A stretch of 64,000 bases of DNA from Lysobacteraceae bacterium. GTDB taxonomy: Bacteria > Pseudomonadota > Gammaproteobacteria > Nitrococcales > AK92. Of the stretch, positions 19,094-27,222 are shown one piece after another; the first letter of the stretch is position 1, and the number at the start of each line of letters is the position of its first letter. The notes beneath the pieces were generated by a model. It worked only from the letters and a program-made list of their open reading frames with translations, was not told the origin of the DNA and ran no database searches. Made by a program: the position numbers and the translations under genes. The stretch spans positions 62,001 to 126,000 of the forward strand of contig JAAYIK010000035.1 in NCBI GenBank assembly GCA_012523465.1. Reading direction: 5' to 3'.

Positions 19094-19471
19094 CTAGGAG
19101 CCGGGCGCACGGCCGGCTGGCGTGCGCTCGTCATAGACGGTTGGCGCCTCGCCGGTGCCGACCGCAGCGCTCTGCTGCTGCTCCCGCTCTTGCTGCTTGC
19201 TCAGCTCGTCGACCCCGGCATCGGCAGGCTTGTCGGCGGTCAGTGCCTCGTCTTCGACGGCTTCGATGCTTCGCTCGGCCACACCGCGGTGTTGCTGGGC
19301 CGGCGGGTAGTCGCCGCGGGGCGAGATGGCGGCCGGCTCGCCGGGGGCGCGCGGATCAATCTCGGAGCGCTGGGTGGCGGGCGGATTCTCCGCCTGCGCC
19401 AGCGGAGCCGCCAAGGCGACCCCCAGGATGAGCGCGCCGGCTAGGTGGCGCAGGGCAATCGGGCTGTTCAT
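19094..19471 (-). CDS. Exported hypothetical protein
   Basis: The 125-residue protein starts MNSPIALRHLAG and has a clear signal peptide (LAGALILGVALAAPLAQA). The mature part is hydrophilic, low-complexity and rich in Pro, Glu and Gln (KQQEREQQQS). GAGGA precedes the start at 19471. No family is recognised; the composition suggests a disordered periplasmic protein. An upstream ATG would put extra residues before the signal peptide and is less likely. Confidence 0.55.
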   Translation of the reverse strand: MNSPIALRHLAGALILGVALAAPLAQAENPPATQRSEIDPRAPGEPAAISPRGDYPPAQQHRGVAERSIEAVEDEALTADKPADAGVDELSKQQEREQQQSAAVGTGEAPTVYDERTPAGRAPGS

Positions 19472-19567
19472 GGATGTCCTCACCATTGTTCTCGCATGGA
19501 GAACCATTCAGTGAAGACTGTTTGACCCGAAGACAATGGCCGAGGGCTTGCTCAGGGGGGGCGCGGC

Positions 19568-19897
19568 TTATCGCGGCGGCCGGCGCGTTGTGCGGTCGGT
19601 CGGGGGCAGGCGGCGCAGCGGCAGATGGGCCGGTGCGTCGATGACCCCTCGCAGCTGCCGACGGGTGCCGACGATGAAGTGGAAGCTGACCTCGCTGTCG
19701 ATCTCGACCCGCTGGCGGGGCCGGATGTAGCGAGCTTTGCTGTTGTCGGGCCCGTTGACCATGGTGTCGGTGATGATAAGCAGCATTTCGATCTCGCCGG
19801 TCTCCTCGTCTTGCTCGACCGCGGCGCGTTCGAGGATGTAGTTGCCGATGGCGAGACGGCTCAGCTCGTCGGAAAGGGTGACGTATCTGCGCTGCAT
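19568..19897 (-). CDS. Hypothetical protein with strong ribosome site
   Basis: The 109-residue protein MQRRYVTLSDELSRLAIGN is preceded by GGAGG 7 nt upstream of the ATG at 19897, which supports translation. The first 80 residues look like a folded domain (acidic, with MLLIITDTMVNGPDNSKAR and VSFHFIVGTRRQLRG). The last 25 are Pro/Arg-rich. No signal peptide, membrane segment or known motif is seen. It lies between an exported hypothetical protein and a LysR regulator, all leftward. Confidence 0.55.
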   Translation of the reverse strand: MQRRYVTLSDELSRLAIGNYILERAAVEQDEETGEIEMLLIITDTMVNGPDNSKARYIRPRQRVEIDSEVSFHFIVGTRRQLRGVIDAPAHLPLRRLPPTDRTTRRPPR

Positions 19898-19947
19898 AGG
19901 GAAGCCTCCAGTCGGAGCGACAGCTTACCGCGCCGCGGCCATCGGTT

Positions 19948-20880
19948 TTAAGTCCCGGCGAGAGCCGCCAGCTCGCGGCGCACGAAATCCCGAAACACCC
20001 GCACCCTGGCCGGCGCTGCGCGGCCGCCGAGGCTGATCGCGTACAGCGTGCCCTGGGAGACATGCCATTGCGACAGCACCGGCACGATGGTGCCGGCCGC
20101 GACTGCGGCGGCCGCCACCAGCTCTGGCAGCGGGTCGATGCCGCCGCCGGCGGCGATCAGCCGCAAGGCGCTGGCGTAATCGCTGGTGCAGATCACGGGG
20201 CGGACGACGGCCTGGAGCGTGCGTCCGCGCCGATCGGTCAGCCATGGCCGGGCGTTGCCGCCGATGAGCTCTCGCGGCGCCACCAGGTCATGCCCGATCA
20301 GCGCCGTCGGGACAGCGGGGGTCCCACGCGCTGTCAGATAGGCCGGCGCGGCGTACAGGCGCAGGTAGAAGCGAGCCAGCAACGAGGCCCTGTAGCTCAT
20401 GTCCGGCAGCTCGCCGACGCTGGCCCGCAGCGCCAGATCGATGCGGTTGGCGGCCAGGTCGAGGGGAGCGTCGGTCAGCAGCAGGTCGACCGTGATCTGG
20501 GGGTGTCGCTGGCGGAACCGCGTCACCAGCGGCGGCAGGACGTCGATGCCCAGATCGACCGGGGCTGTCAGCCGCAGGTGGCCCTGCGGCTTCTGCTGCG
20601 ACAGCCGCGCGCTTTCGACCGCGTCGTCCAGCCAGGTCAGGGCTTCCCGGGCTTTGGCGTAGAAGGCCAGCCCTTCCTCGGTTGGCGATACCGCCCGCGG
20701 GGTGCGAGCCAGCAGCGTCGTGCCCAGGCGGCGCTCCAGCCGGGTAAGCCGCCGGCTCAAGCTGCCCTTGGTTTCTCCGAGCCGGCGAGCAGCGGCCGTG
20801 ACCGTGCCCAGTTCCACCACGGCGCAGAAGGCGCGCACGTCTTCCAGGGCGCCGCCCAGGGTTTCTGCCTTATCAACCAT
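19948..20880 (-). CDS. LysR-family transcriptional regulator
   Basis: The protein is about 310 residues, with an N-terminal winged helix-turn-helix (EDVRAFCAVVELGTVTAAAR...LSRRLTRLERRLGTTLLART) and a C-terminal periplasmic-binding-protein-like effector domain. It is divergent from the ring-opening dioxygenase gene at 20985, the usual LysR-target arrangement. ATG 20880 is preferred because AGGA lies 9 nt upstream; ATG 20889 is an alternative. A 20-bp hairpin-forming palindrome lies in the shared intergenic region. Confidence 0.88.
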   Translation of the reverse strand: MVDKAETLGGALEDVRAFCAVVELGTVTAAARRLGETKGSLSRRLTRLERRLGTTLLARTPRAVSPTEEGLAFYAKAREALTWLDDAVESARLSQQKPQGHLRLTAPVDLGIDVLPPLVTRFRQRHPQITVDLLLTDAPLDLAANRIDLALRASVGELPDMSYRASLLARFYLRLYAAPAYLTARGTPAVPTALIGHDLVAPRELIGGNARPWLTDRRGRTLQAVVRPVICTSDYASALRLIAAGGGIDPLPELVAAAAVAAGTIVPVLSQWHVSQGTLYAISLGGRAAPARVRVFRDFVRRELAALAGT

Positions 20881-20944
20881 GCGTTCCATTCCTGCCGTCT
20901 TACATCGAGGGAGAGACTGCGGCATCCTGGGCTTCAGTCCAACC

Positions 20945-20964
20945 TCGCGGGCGCATGCCCGCGA
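20945..20964. promoter_or_regulatory. Palindrome in the LysR/dioxygenase intergenic region
   Basis: TCGCGGGC at 20945-20952 and GCCCGCGA at 20957-20964 form a perfect 8-bp stem with a GCAT loop, 20 bp before the dioxygenase ATG. It could be a LysR-binding palindrome or a translation-affecting hairpin at the start of the mRNA. No T-N11-A box is certain. Confidence 0.4.
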
Positions 20965-20984
20965 TGCTCCGAGAGGTTACCCAG

Positions 20985-21806
20985 ATGACGACCGCTGCTT
21001 TACCGACCCTGTTCGTTCCGCATGGCGCCGGGCCGTGCTTCTTCATGGATTGGGAGCCGGCCGATGCCTGGGTGCGGATGGAACGCTGGCTGCGCGCCGT
21101 GCCTGAGCTGGTGGGGGTTCGCCCGACGGCCGTGCTGGTGGTATCCGGGCATTGGGAAGCGCCGCGGTTCACCGTTAACGCCCAGGAGCGGCCGCCGCTG
21201 CTGTACGACTACCACGGCTTCCCGCCCCACACTTACGCCCTGCAATATCCGGCGCCAGGCGCACCCGAGTTGGCCGTTCAGGTGCGAGAGCTACTGGCCG
21301 CGGCCGGTCTTGCCGTCGCGAGCGAGCATGCCCGCGGGCTGGATCACGGCGTGTTCATCCCACTGATGCTGATCTATCCGCAAGCCGACGTGCCCATCGT
21401 TCAGCTGTCGCTGCGGCAGGGACTGGAACCGGCCGAGCATCTGGCTGCCGGGCGAGCGCTGGTGCCACTGCGTCGCCAGGGCGTGCTCATCGTTGGCAGC
21501 GGCATGAGCTACCACAACATGTGCCGGTTCCGCTTCGACGACGCCAGCCTCGACCCGGATTCGGAGCGCTTCGATGCCTGGCTGGCGGAGACGGTGGCAC
21601 TGCCCGCCCCCGAGCGGGAGCGGCGTCTGCGCGACTGGGCCGCCGCTCCCGGCGGACGGGTAGCGCATCCCCGCGAGGAGCATCTGCTGCCGCTGCACGT
21701 GGTCGCCGGCGCGGCCGGCGACGACGCTGGTCGCCAGGTATTTCGCGACCGGGTGCTGGGCAGCGTCCAGTCGGCCTTTATGTTCGGCGCCAGCGCGAGC
21801 GCCTGA
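20985..21806 (+). CDS. DODA/LigB-type extradiol ring-opening dioxygenase
   Basis: The 273-residue protein belongs to the 4,5-DOPA dioxygenase-like class III extradiol family. Metal-site histidines are visible in VPHGAGP (His13), SGHWEAP (His56), LDHGVFIPL (His121) and the C-terminal HLLPLHVVAGA (His233/238). GAGAGG 8 nt before ATG 20985 supports the start. The enzyme should open a catechol-type ring using non-haem metal and O2. The divergent LysR gene suggests induction by an aromatic compound. No further ring-cleavage pathway genes are adjacent. Confidence 0.88.
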   Translation: MTTAALPTLFVPHGAGPCFFMDWEPADAWVRMERWLRAVPELVGVRPTAVLVVSGHWEAPRFTVNAQERPPLLYDYHGFPPHTYALQYPAPGAPELAVQVRELLAAAGLAVASEHARGLDHGVFIPLMLIYPQADVPIVQLSLRQGLEPAEHLAAGRALVPLRRQGVLIVGSGMSYHNMCRFRFDDASLDPDSERFDAWLAETVALPAPERERRLRDWAAAPGGRVAHPREEHLLPLHVVAGAAGDDAGRQVFRDRVLGSVQSAFMFGASASA

Positions 21807-21926
21807 GCTTGCCGGAATGCAGGCACGGCGAGGGAACCGTCATGCCTGGACCTCGTGACCGGACGCCGGGTCAGGGACGCATCCTAGCAGCGAGCTGCGG
21901 GATGGCGCGTCCGTGCGCGAGCCGCA

Positions 21927-22808
21927 TCAATGGCCGGACGTGACCGAGACTGTGAACCTATCGCCCAGCAAAGACGGCTGTTGCACCAATCCGGCGTCGA
22001 TCCCACGCTCATCGTGCCTCGCGGGCTGCTGCCGGACTTCCGGCACCCGCACGATCGTGGCTGGTTGACGAGGCACGGCGTCTGGCGCCGCCGTCGGCAG
22101 TGCGCCTGACAGGCTGGCCCGGCAAAGGGCGCCAGGCCCTTTGCCGGGCAGGCAGCAGCCCTGCTGGCGCTCGTCGGGAGCTCCAGCCTGCTCGCCGGTC
22201 GCCTGCTGGCTGCTGCCACCGATGGGTTCGTAGTTCTGCTCGTCGAAGGCGGATGCCGTCTGCTGCAGCTCTTCCTTGGTCATGGGCGTATTGAGCCGCA
22301 CGGTATCGTCATCCTGCAGCTGCAAATCCTCGGCCGCGACTGCGACCTTGTCGCCGCCTATCCCGAAGAAGCCGCCGCTGCGGATCACGGCCTTGAGGCT
22401 TTGATCGCTGCGGTCGCGGACAATGCTGTCGATCTCGCCGATCTCCTCTCCCTCCATGTTGACCACCGTCTTGCCGCTTAGCTCGGCCAGCTCGTCTTCG
22501 TTCGGTATCGGTTCGACGGTAGCGCTGTCCTGCTGCGAGCCGAGCGCGGCTGTCTGCTCACTGCTGGATGGGGTGGCTGGATCGCCGGCGCTGGGTCCGG
22601 TGGCGGATTGGGTGTCGTCGCCAACGGCGGTGCCGGAAGGGGAGCCAGTCGCGGTGTCGGGAGCGGTTGCTTGCTGCTGCATGGTTTGACCGCTGTCGGA
22701 CGGGGGTTGGCTCTGGGCGGTGTCGGCAGCCTGCACGGTGACGGCAGCGGCCGCCAGGGTCAGCGCACTAGAGAAGAACAGGGATTGGGCAATGGCTTTT
22801 CGACGCAT
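21927..22808 (-). CDS. Exported PRC-barrel domain protein with atypical C-terminus
   Basis: The 293-residue protein starts MRRKAIAQSLFF with AGGAGG 7 nt upstream of 22808. A signal peptide is followed by a long Gln/Ser/Thr/Ala linker (residues ~30-105). A PRC-barrel then follows (LSGKTVVNMEGEEIGEID, IRSGGFFGIGGDKVAV) up to about residue 210. After EQAGAPDERQQ the sequence turns Pro/Arg/Cys-rich and passes through a 12-bp perfect hairpin (22118-22148). It looks like non-coding DNA read in frame, so the natural stop may have been lost. Related exported PRC proteins bind surfaces or respond to stress; the role here is unknown. Confidence 0.7.
   Translation of the reverse strand: MRRKAIAQSLFFSSALTLAAAAVTVQAADTAQSQPPSDSGQTMQQQATAPDTATGSPSGTAVGDDTQSATGPSAGDPATPSSSEQTAALGSQQDSATVEPIPNEDELAELSGKTVVNMEGEEIGEIDSIVRDRSDQSLKAVIRSGGFFGIGGDKVAVAAEDLQLQDDDTVRLNTPMTKEELQQTASAFDEQNYEPIGGSSQQATGEQAGAPDERQQGCCLPGKGPGALCRASLSGALPTAAPDAVPRQPATIVRVPEVRQQPARHDERGIDAGLVQQPSLLGDRFTVSVTSGH
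22118..22148. repeat. 12-bp perfect hairpin inside the 3' part of the PRC-barrel ORF
   Basis: CCCGGCAAAGGG at 22118-22129 pairs perfectly with 22137-22148, loop of 7. This is shaped like an intrinsic terminator stem but lacks a U-tract on either strand. Its location inside the odd C-terminal coding segment argues that the segment was once 3' untranslated DNA. Confidence 0.6.
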
Positions 22809-22990
22809 CGTCATTCCTCCTTGAAACATTCGGTGCGGGATCAGCTGGTTACTGACTCCGCGCGAGTTCTGCACGGCAGTCCGTCGCCGCGTGCGCAGGT
22901 ATTTCATTCCGTGCCTATTTCACGATATGGGAATAAGGAAATGGGGTTGGCTCTGGTCGGCACAACCTGAGCGGCACGATTCACGGCCGG

Positions 22991-24166
22991 CTAGCGCAGG
23001 CTTTGCCCTGGTCGGCGGTTGTGGGGAGAAGGTGGCAGCAGCGGTGCGTGGCCTGTGGTGGCACGGGCTTCCGCCGCCAGCTCGGCAGCTACCTGGGCGA
23101 CCATGCGCCTGAGGCTGCCGGACTTGCGGCGCAGGCGCCGCTGCCGCGCCGCCGGCGAGTCGTCGATCAACAGGGCGACGGCGCGCTGCAGCTGCTCCAA
23201 GGCGTCTAGCTGCACGGCGATGGGAGCCAGGGTGTTCAGCACGTCGAGCGCCAGCTCGCGAAAGCGGCGCTGCTCACCCTGGCAGCCGACGATGCAAAGA
23301 CCGTCGAGGCCTGCCAGCGATGCCCGATAGTGGTTCTCCGCCTCCATCCACACGGGCAGCTCCGGGACGTGGACCTGGTCGGGGTCGGCGACTTTCAGGA
23401 ATTCCACCAGGGCGAGGCAGACGGCCGCCAGCGCAGTGGTCGCTTCGACGCTGGATTGGCTGTCCATGACCCGGATCTCCAAGGTGCCGAAGTCGGGGCG
23501 CGGCCGCAGGTCCCAATGCATGTCCTTGAGGCTGGGGAAGATGCCGGCGCGTTGGGCAGTTTCCGCCATATGGGCAAAGCTTGGCCAGTCGGCAAACCGT
23601 GGCGGCAGGCCGAAGGCCGGCAGCGTCAGCAGCATGCGCTGGGGGTAGGAGGCAAAGCCGGTATCCAGCCCGCGCCAGTAGGGCGAGTTAGCGGACAGGG
23701 CAAGCAGCAGCGGCAGATAGGGCCGCAGCCGGTTCATCACCGTAATGGCCTGTTCCCCCGACTGCATGCCGACATGGATGTGCAGCCCGTAGGTGACCTG
23801 CAGATGGTTGACGTTGCCGGTGGTGGCCCTCAGCGACTGGTAGCGCTCACCGCTGCTGATGGCGATCTGGCGTTTGCTGAAGGGGTGGGTGCCGAAGCCG
23901 GCCAGCCGCAGACCAACGCGGCTGGCCGCGGTCTGCAGCATGGCGAGCTGCTCCAGCAGGTGCTGTTCCAGCGAGGGGATGTTCGGGCAGACCTGGGAGA
24001 CGATTTCCACCGTCGGCTGAAAGTATTCCGCCGTGACATGGCGGCGGTCGAGGCAGGCCTGCAGCAGGTCGTCGATGCGGTCTGCCAGGTCCAGCGTGCC
24101 GGCGTCCAGCAGCAACAGTTCGTACTCGGCGCCGACCGAGGCGCGTGGAGAAGCGTTGAAGTCCAT
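22991..24166 (-). CDS. Carboxylate-amine ligase, GCS2/YbdK family
   Basis: The 391-residue protein shows the GCS2 glutamate-cysteine-ligase-like fold: VGAEYELLLLDAGTL at the start, FQPTVEIVSQVCPN, NHLQVTYGLHIHVGM for the ATP/substrate site, and GTLEIRVMDSQSSV. Members join a carboxylate such as glutamate to an amine using ATP, but YbdK-type proteins have weak or unknown physiological substrates. It follows the M20 amidohydrolase with only 3 bp between them, so the two are almost certainly one operon, pairing a bond-forming and a bond-breaking amide enzyme. Confidence 0.87.
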   Translation of the reverse strand: MDFNASPRASVGAEYELLLLDAGTLDLADRIDDLLQACLDRRHVTAEYFQPTVEIVSQVCPNIPSLEQHLLEQLAMLQTAASRVGLRLAGFGTHPFSKRQIAISSGERYQSLRATTGNVNHLQVTYGLHIHVGMQSGEQAITVMNRLRPYLPLLLALSANSPYWRGLDTGFASYPQRMLLTLPAFGLPPRFADWPSFAHMAETAQRAGIFPSLKDMHWDLRPRPDFGTLEIRVMDSQSSVEATTALAAVCLALVEFLKVADPDQVHVPELPVWMEAENHYRASLAGLDGLCIVGCQGEQRRFRELALDVLNTLAPIAVQLDALEQLQRAVALLIDDSPAARQRRLRRKSGSLRRMVAQVAAELAAEARATTGHAPLLPPSPHNRRPGQSLR

Positions 24167-24169
24167 AGC

Positions 24170-25330
24170 TCAAGCCAGCTCTCGGACGGCGTCGCGGACG
24201 ACTTGCTCGAAGAAAGCCGCGCCGACCTTGAGCACCTCCTCGTCGACCGTGAACTCGGCATGGTGCAGGGAAATCTCGGGCTGCTCCGGACGCCGCGCCC
24301 CGAAGCGCACGTAGCAGCCGGGGATGCGTTCCAGGTAAAAGGAGAAGTCCTCGCCGCCCATGCTGGGATAGTCCATGGCAGTCAGCCCGCCGGCGCCGAC
24401 CACCTTGCGCGCCGCGGCGCGGGCCAGCTCGGTCTCCCTGGGGCTGTTGATCACTGGCGGGCAGCCGAATTGAAAGTCGATGTCGATGCGGGCGCCATGC
24501 AGCTCGGCAGTGGCCTTGCACATGCGTTCGAGGCCGTTGACGATGCGCCGCCGGCCTTCCGGCGAGGTGGTGCGCAGCGTGCCCTCCAGCAGCACGTCCT
24601 CGGCGATCACGTTGGCGGCAGAGCCTCCCGCGATCTTGCCGACGGTGATTACGCTGGGATGGAAAGGATTGGTCTCCCGCGAGATCAGGGTCTGGATGGC
24701 GGTGATCAGCAGGGAGGCGACCACAATGGCGTCGGTGGCCTCGTGAGGGCGGGCGCCGTGCCCGCCGCGGCCCTTGACGCGAATGACGAAGGAGTCGGTC
24801 TGGGCGGTGATGGCGCCGGCCTCCACCATAATCTGGCCGATGCAGTACTGGTGGCCGACGTGGCCGCCGAAAATGGCGTCCGCGCCATCCAGCGCGCCGG
24901 AGGCGAGGACCACCTGGGCGCCATTGTCCTGCTCCTCGGCCGGCTGGAAGACGAACAGCACTTGCCCGGGCGGCGGCTCCCGGCGCAGCAGAGCGGCCGC
25001 GCCTAGGACCATGGCGGTGTGGGCGTCGTGGCCGCAGGCGTGCATGATGCCCGGAATTTCCGAGGCAAAGGGCAGGCCGGTTGCCTCGTGAATGGGCAAG
25101 GCGTCCATGTCGGCCCGCACGGCCACGGTGGGGCCGCTGCCGCCGTCCAGCCGGCCGATCACGCCGCTGCCGACCCCGTCGTAGCGGTAGGAGATGCCGA
25201 GCCGGTCCAGTTCGGTCATGATGAGCTGCGCCGTGCGGGCTTCTTGATAGGCCAGCTCCGGGTGGCGATGGATGGCGCGCCGGACGGTCACCATCCAGGG
25301 GAAGATCGATTCTGCGCGCTCCCAGCCCAT
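24170..25330 (-). CDS. M20-family amidohydrolase (hippurate/N-acyl-amino-acid hydrolase type)
   Basis: The 386-residue metallopeptidase-like hydrolase has the M20D signatures: RHPELAYQEARTAQLI, VAVRADMDALPI, MHACGHDAHTAMVLGAA with metal-binding Cys/His, and FVFQPAEEQDNGAQ with the catalytic Glu. A dimerisation domain follows (GRGGHGARPHEATDAI) and a final His in ISLHHAEFTVDEE. It should hydrolyse an N-acyl amino acid or similar amide in the cytoplasm. It is the first gene of the operon with the GCS2 ligase. Confidence 0.9.
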   Translation of the reverse strand: MGWERAESIFPWMVTVRRAIHRHPELAYQEARTAQLIMTELDRLGISYRYDGVGSGVIGRLDGGSGPTVAVRADMDALPIHEATGLPFASEIPGIMHACGHDAHTAMVLGAAALLRREPPPGQVLFVFQPAEEQDNGAQVVLASGALDGADAIFGGHVGHQYCIGQIMVEAGAITAQTDSFVIRVKGRGGHGARPHEATDAIVVASLLITAIQTLISRETNPFHPSVITVGKIAGGSAANVIAEDVLLEGTLRTTSPEGRRRIVNGLERMCKATAELHGARIDIDFQFGCPPVINSPRETELARAAARKVVGAGGLTAMDYPSMGGEDFSFYLERIPGCYVRFGARRPEQPEISLHHAEFTVDEEVLKVGAAFFEQVVRDAVRELA

Positions 25331-25451
25331 TGCGACTCCCGTCCGCCCGCAGGCAGCTTGTCCAGGGCTTTGAGACTATAGGCGGCGGCGGACGATCCCA
25401 ATGTGCCGCGCGCGGCCGGAGCCGAACCACGATTGCTGCAAGGAGTTGGAG

Positions 25452-26339
25452 ATGACGAGACCAGTGGCTTTTCTGGGGTTGGGCGCCATGGGGCGTCCGA
25501 TGGCGATCAATCTTGCCCGCGCCGGCTTCGCGGTGCGCGGGTGGAACCGGACGGTCCGGCCGTTCACCGAGGTGGCGGCGGCGGGCGTCGTGATCGAGAG
25601 CGACCTGGCGCAGGCCGTGCGCGGAGCGGAGGTAGTCTGCGTGTGCGTGCTGGACGATGCGGCGGCCGAGTCGGTGGTCGGCGCCGCGCTGCCGCATCTG
25701 GCCACCGGCGCCGTCATCCTCGATCATAGCACCTTGAGCGTGAGCATGGCGCGCCGGCTGGCGCGGCAGGTCGAGGCCGCCGGAGTGACCTATCTGGATG
25801 CGCCGGTCAGCGGCGGCACCGCCGGTGCCGTGGCCGGCACGCTGACCATCATGGTCGGCGGCCCCAGCATGGCATTTGAGCGGGTGCAGGATGTACTGCA
25901 GGCCCTGGGCAGGCTGATCCGTCATTTGGGACCCAGCGGCAGCGGCCAGGGCGCCAAGCTGGTTAATCAGCTGCTGACCGCGGTGCATTCGGCGGCCGCG
26001 GTGGAAGCGCTGCATCTGGGGCTGCGGCTGGGGCTGGATCTGGAGAGCCTGCATACCGTGCTCAGCGCCTCCTTCGGCGCCAGCCGCATGCTGGACCGCA
26101 CCGTGCCGGTGCTGCAGGCGCGGGATTTCAGCTCGGCCTTCACCGTGGACGTGCTGAGCAAGGACCTGGGTCTGATCCAGGCGCTAGGCGAGGAGACCGG
26201 GACCGCGCTGCCGCTGGCCACGGCGGCCCGGCAGCTGTACCAGGATGGCCAGGCGGCGGGCCTGGGACGGCTGGATGCCGCCGCGCTAGTGCGCCTGCTG
26301 GCGGCGCGCTCCGGCGCCGAGAACGGGGAGGGTGCCTGA
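25452..26339 (+). CDS. glxR: 2-hydroxy-3-oxopropionate (tartronate semialdehyde) reductase-type oxidoreductase
   Basis: The 295-residue beta-hydroxyacid dehydrogenase has the Rossmann motif FLGLGAMGRPMAINLARAG at residues 6-24, DAPVSGGTAGAVAGTL at the substrate site, and the catalytic Lys in GSGQGAKLVNQLL. AGGAG at 25441-25445 supports ATG 25452. It runs directly into a hydroxypyruvate-isomerase gene, the pairing seen in glyoxylate carboligase pathways. That favours tartronate semialdehyde over 3-hydroxyisobutyrate as substrate. No glyoxylate carboligase gene is in the window. Confidence 0.82.
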   Translation: MTRPVAFLGLGAMGRPMAINLARAGFAVRGWNRTVRPFTEVAAAGVVIESDLAQAVRGAEVVCVCVLDDAAAESVVGAALPHLATGAVILDHSTLSVSMARRLARQVEAAGVTYLDAPVSGGTAGAVAGTLTIMVGGPSMAFERVQDVLQALGRLIRHLGPSGSGQGAKLVNQLLTAVHSAAAVEALHLGLRLGLDLESLHTVLSASFGASRMLDRTVPVLQARDFSSAFTVDVLSKDLGLIQALGEETGTALPLATAARQLYQDGQAAGLGRLDAAALVRLLAARSGAENGEGA

Positions 26340-26340
26340 G

Positions 26341-27132
26341 ATGCCGCGTTTTCTCGCCAACCTTAGTATGCTGTTCACCGAGCTGCCGTTCCTGGAACGC
26401 TTCGCCGCCGCTCGGCGCGCCGGCTTCCGCACGGTCGAAGTGCAGTTTCCGTACGACTATGCCATCGGCGACCTCCGCCATGCCCTGCGCGATGCCGGCG
26501 TCGAGCTGTATCTGATCAATCTGCCGGCCGGCGACTGGGACGCCGGCGACCGTGGCATCGCCGCCGATCCAGCGCGGGTGGAGGAGTTCCGCCTCGGCGT
26601 GGCGCAGGCGCTGGATTACGCTGGGGCGCTGGGCGTGCGCCGCCTTAACTGCCTGGCCGGGCGGCGCACAGCGGCGGATGCGCGGGCGCAGTGGCAGACC
26701 TTGCTGGCCAATGTCCGCCACGCCGCCGCCGCGCTGCAGCGGCTGGATGCGCTGCTGCTGGTGGAGCCGATCAATCGCCGCGACATCCCGGACTTTTTCC
26801 TGGGCACCAGCGCCGAGGCGCTGCGGCTGCTGGACCAGGCCGGCGCGTCCAACCTGGCGCTGCAGTACGACGTCTACCACATGCAGCGCGGCGAGGGCGA
26901 ACTGACTGGGACGCTGCGCCGCCATCTGCCGAGAATCGGCCACATCCAGATCGCTGATGCGCCCGGCCGCCATCAGCCCGGCACCGGCGAGATCAATTTC
27001 CGCTATCTGCTCGGCCAGCTCGATGCTATGGGCTACCCTGGCTACGTGTCGCTGGAGTACGTGCCCGAGCCCGACACCGTGAGCTCGCTGACCTGGCTGG
27101 CCGAGCACGGCTACGCTCTGACGGCGAGTTGA
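26341..27132 (+). CDS. hyi: Hydroxypyruvate isomerase (Hyi-type TIM barrel)
   Basis: The 263-residue protein starts MPRFLANLSMLFTELPF, one base after the stop of the reductase gene, with GGGGAGG 9 nt upstream; a GTG at 26332 is an alternative. Hyi hallmarks are FRTVEVQFPYDY, LLVEPINRRDIPDFFL with the metal-binding Glu, LQYDVYHMQRGEGEL, GHIQIADAPGRHQPGTGEINF and a C-terminal YVSLEYVPE. The enzyme interconverts hydroxypyruvate and tartronate semialdehyde, which the adjacent reductase converts to glycerate. Confidence 0.9.
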   Translation: MPRFLANLSMLFTELPFLERFAAARRAGFRTVEVQFPYDYAIGDLRHALRDAGVELYLINLPAGDWDAGDRGIAADPARVEEFRLGVAQALDYAGALGVRRLNCLAGRRTAADARAQWQTLLANVRHAAAALQRLDALLLVEPINRRDIPDFFLGTSAEALRLLDQAGASNLALQYDVYHMQRGEGELTGTLRRHLPRIGHIQIADAPGRHQPGTGEINFRYLLGQLDAMGYPGYVSLEYVPEPDTVSSLTWLAEHGYALTAS

Positions 27133-27170
27133 CCTGAATCAAGCCCCAGCCTCCGCGCAAGGCATAGCAT
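27129..27170 (+). promoter_or_regulatory. FNR/ANR-type box and -10 element upstream of ompW
   Basis: TTGAC-CTGA-ATCAA at 27129-27142 matches the FNR consensus TTGAT-N4-ATCAA in 9 of 10 defined bases. A -10-like TAGCAT lies at 27165-27170. A start near 27177 would put the box centre at -41.5, the classic class II FNR geometry. The box overlaps the hyi stop codon. Oxygen control of ompW is known in enterobacteria and pseudomonads, so activation under low oxygen is a reasonable inference. Confidence 0.6.
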
Positions 27171-27222
27171 TTGGTGCAACGCAACAATCCGTTGCTTCGA
27201 AGCCAACCTGGAGGTAAGGGCC

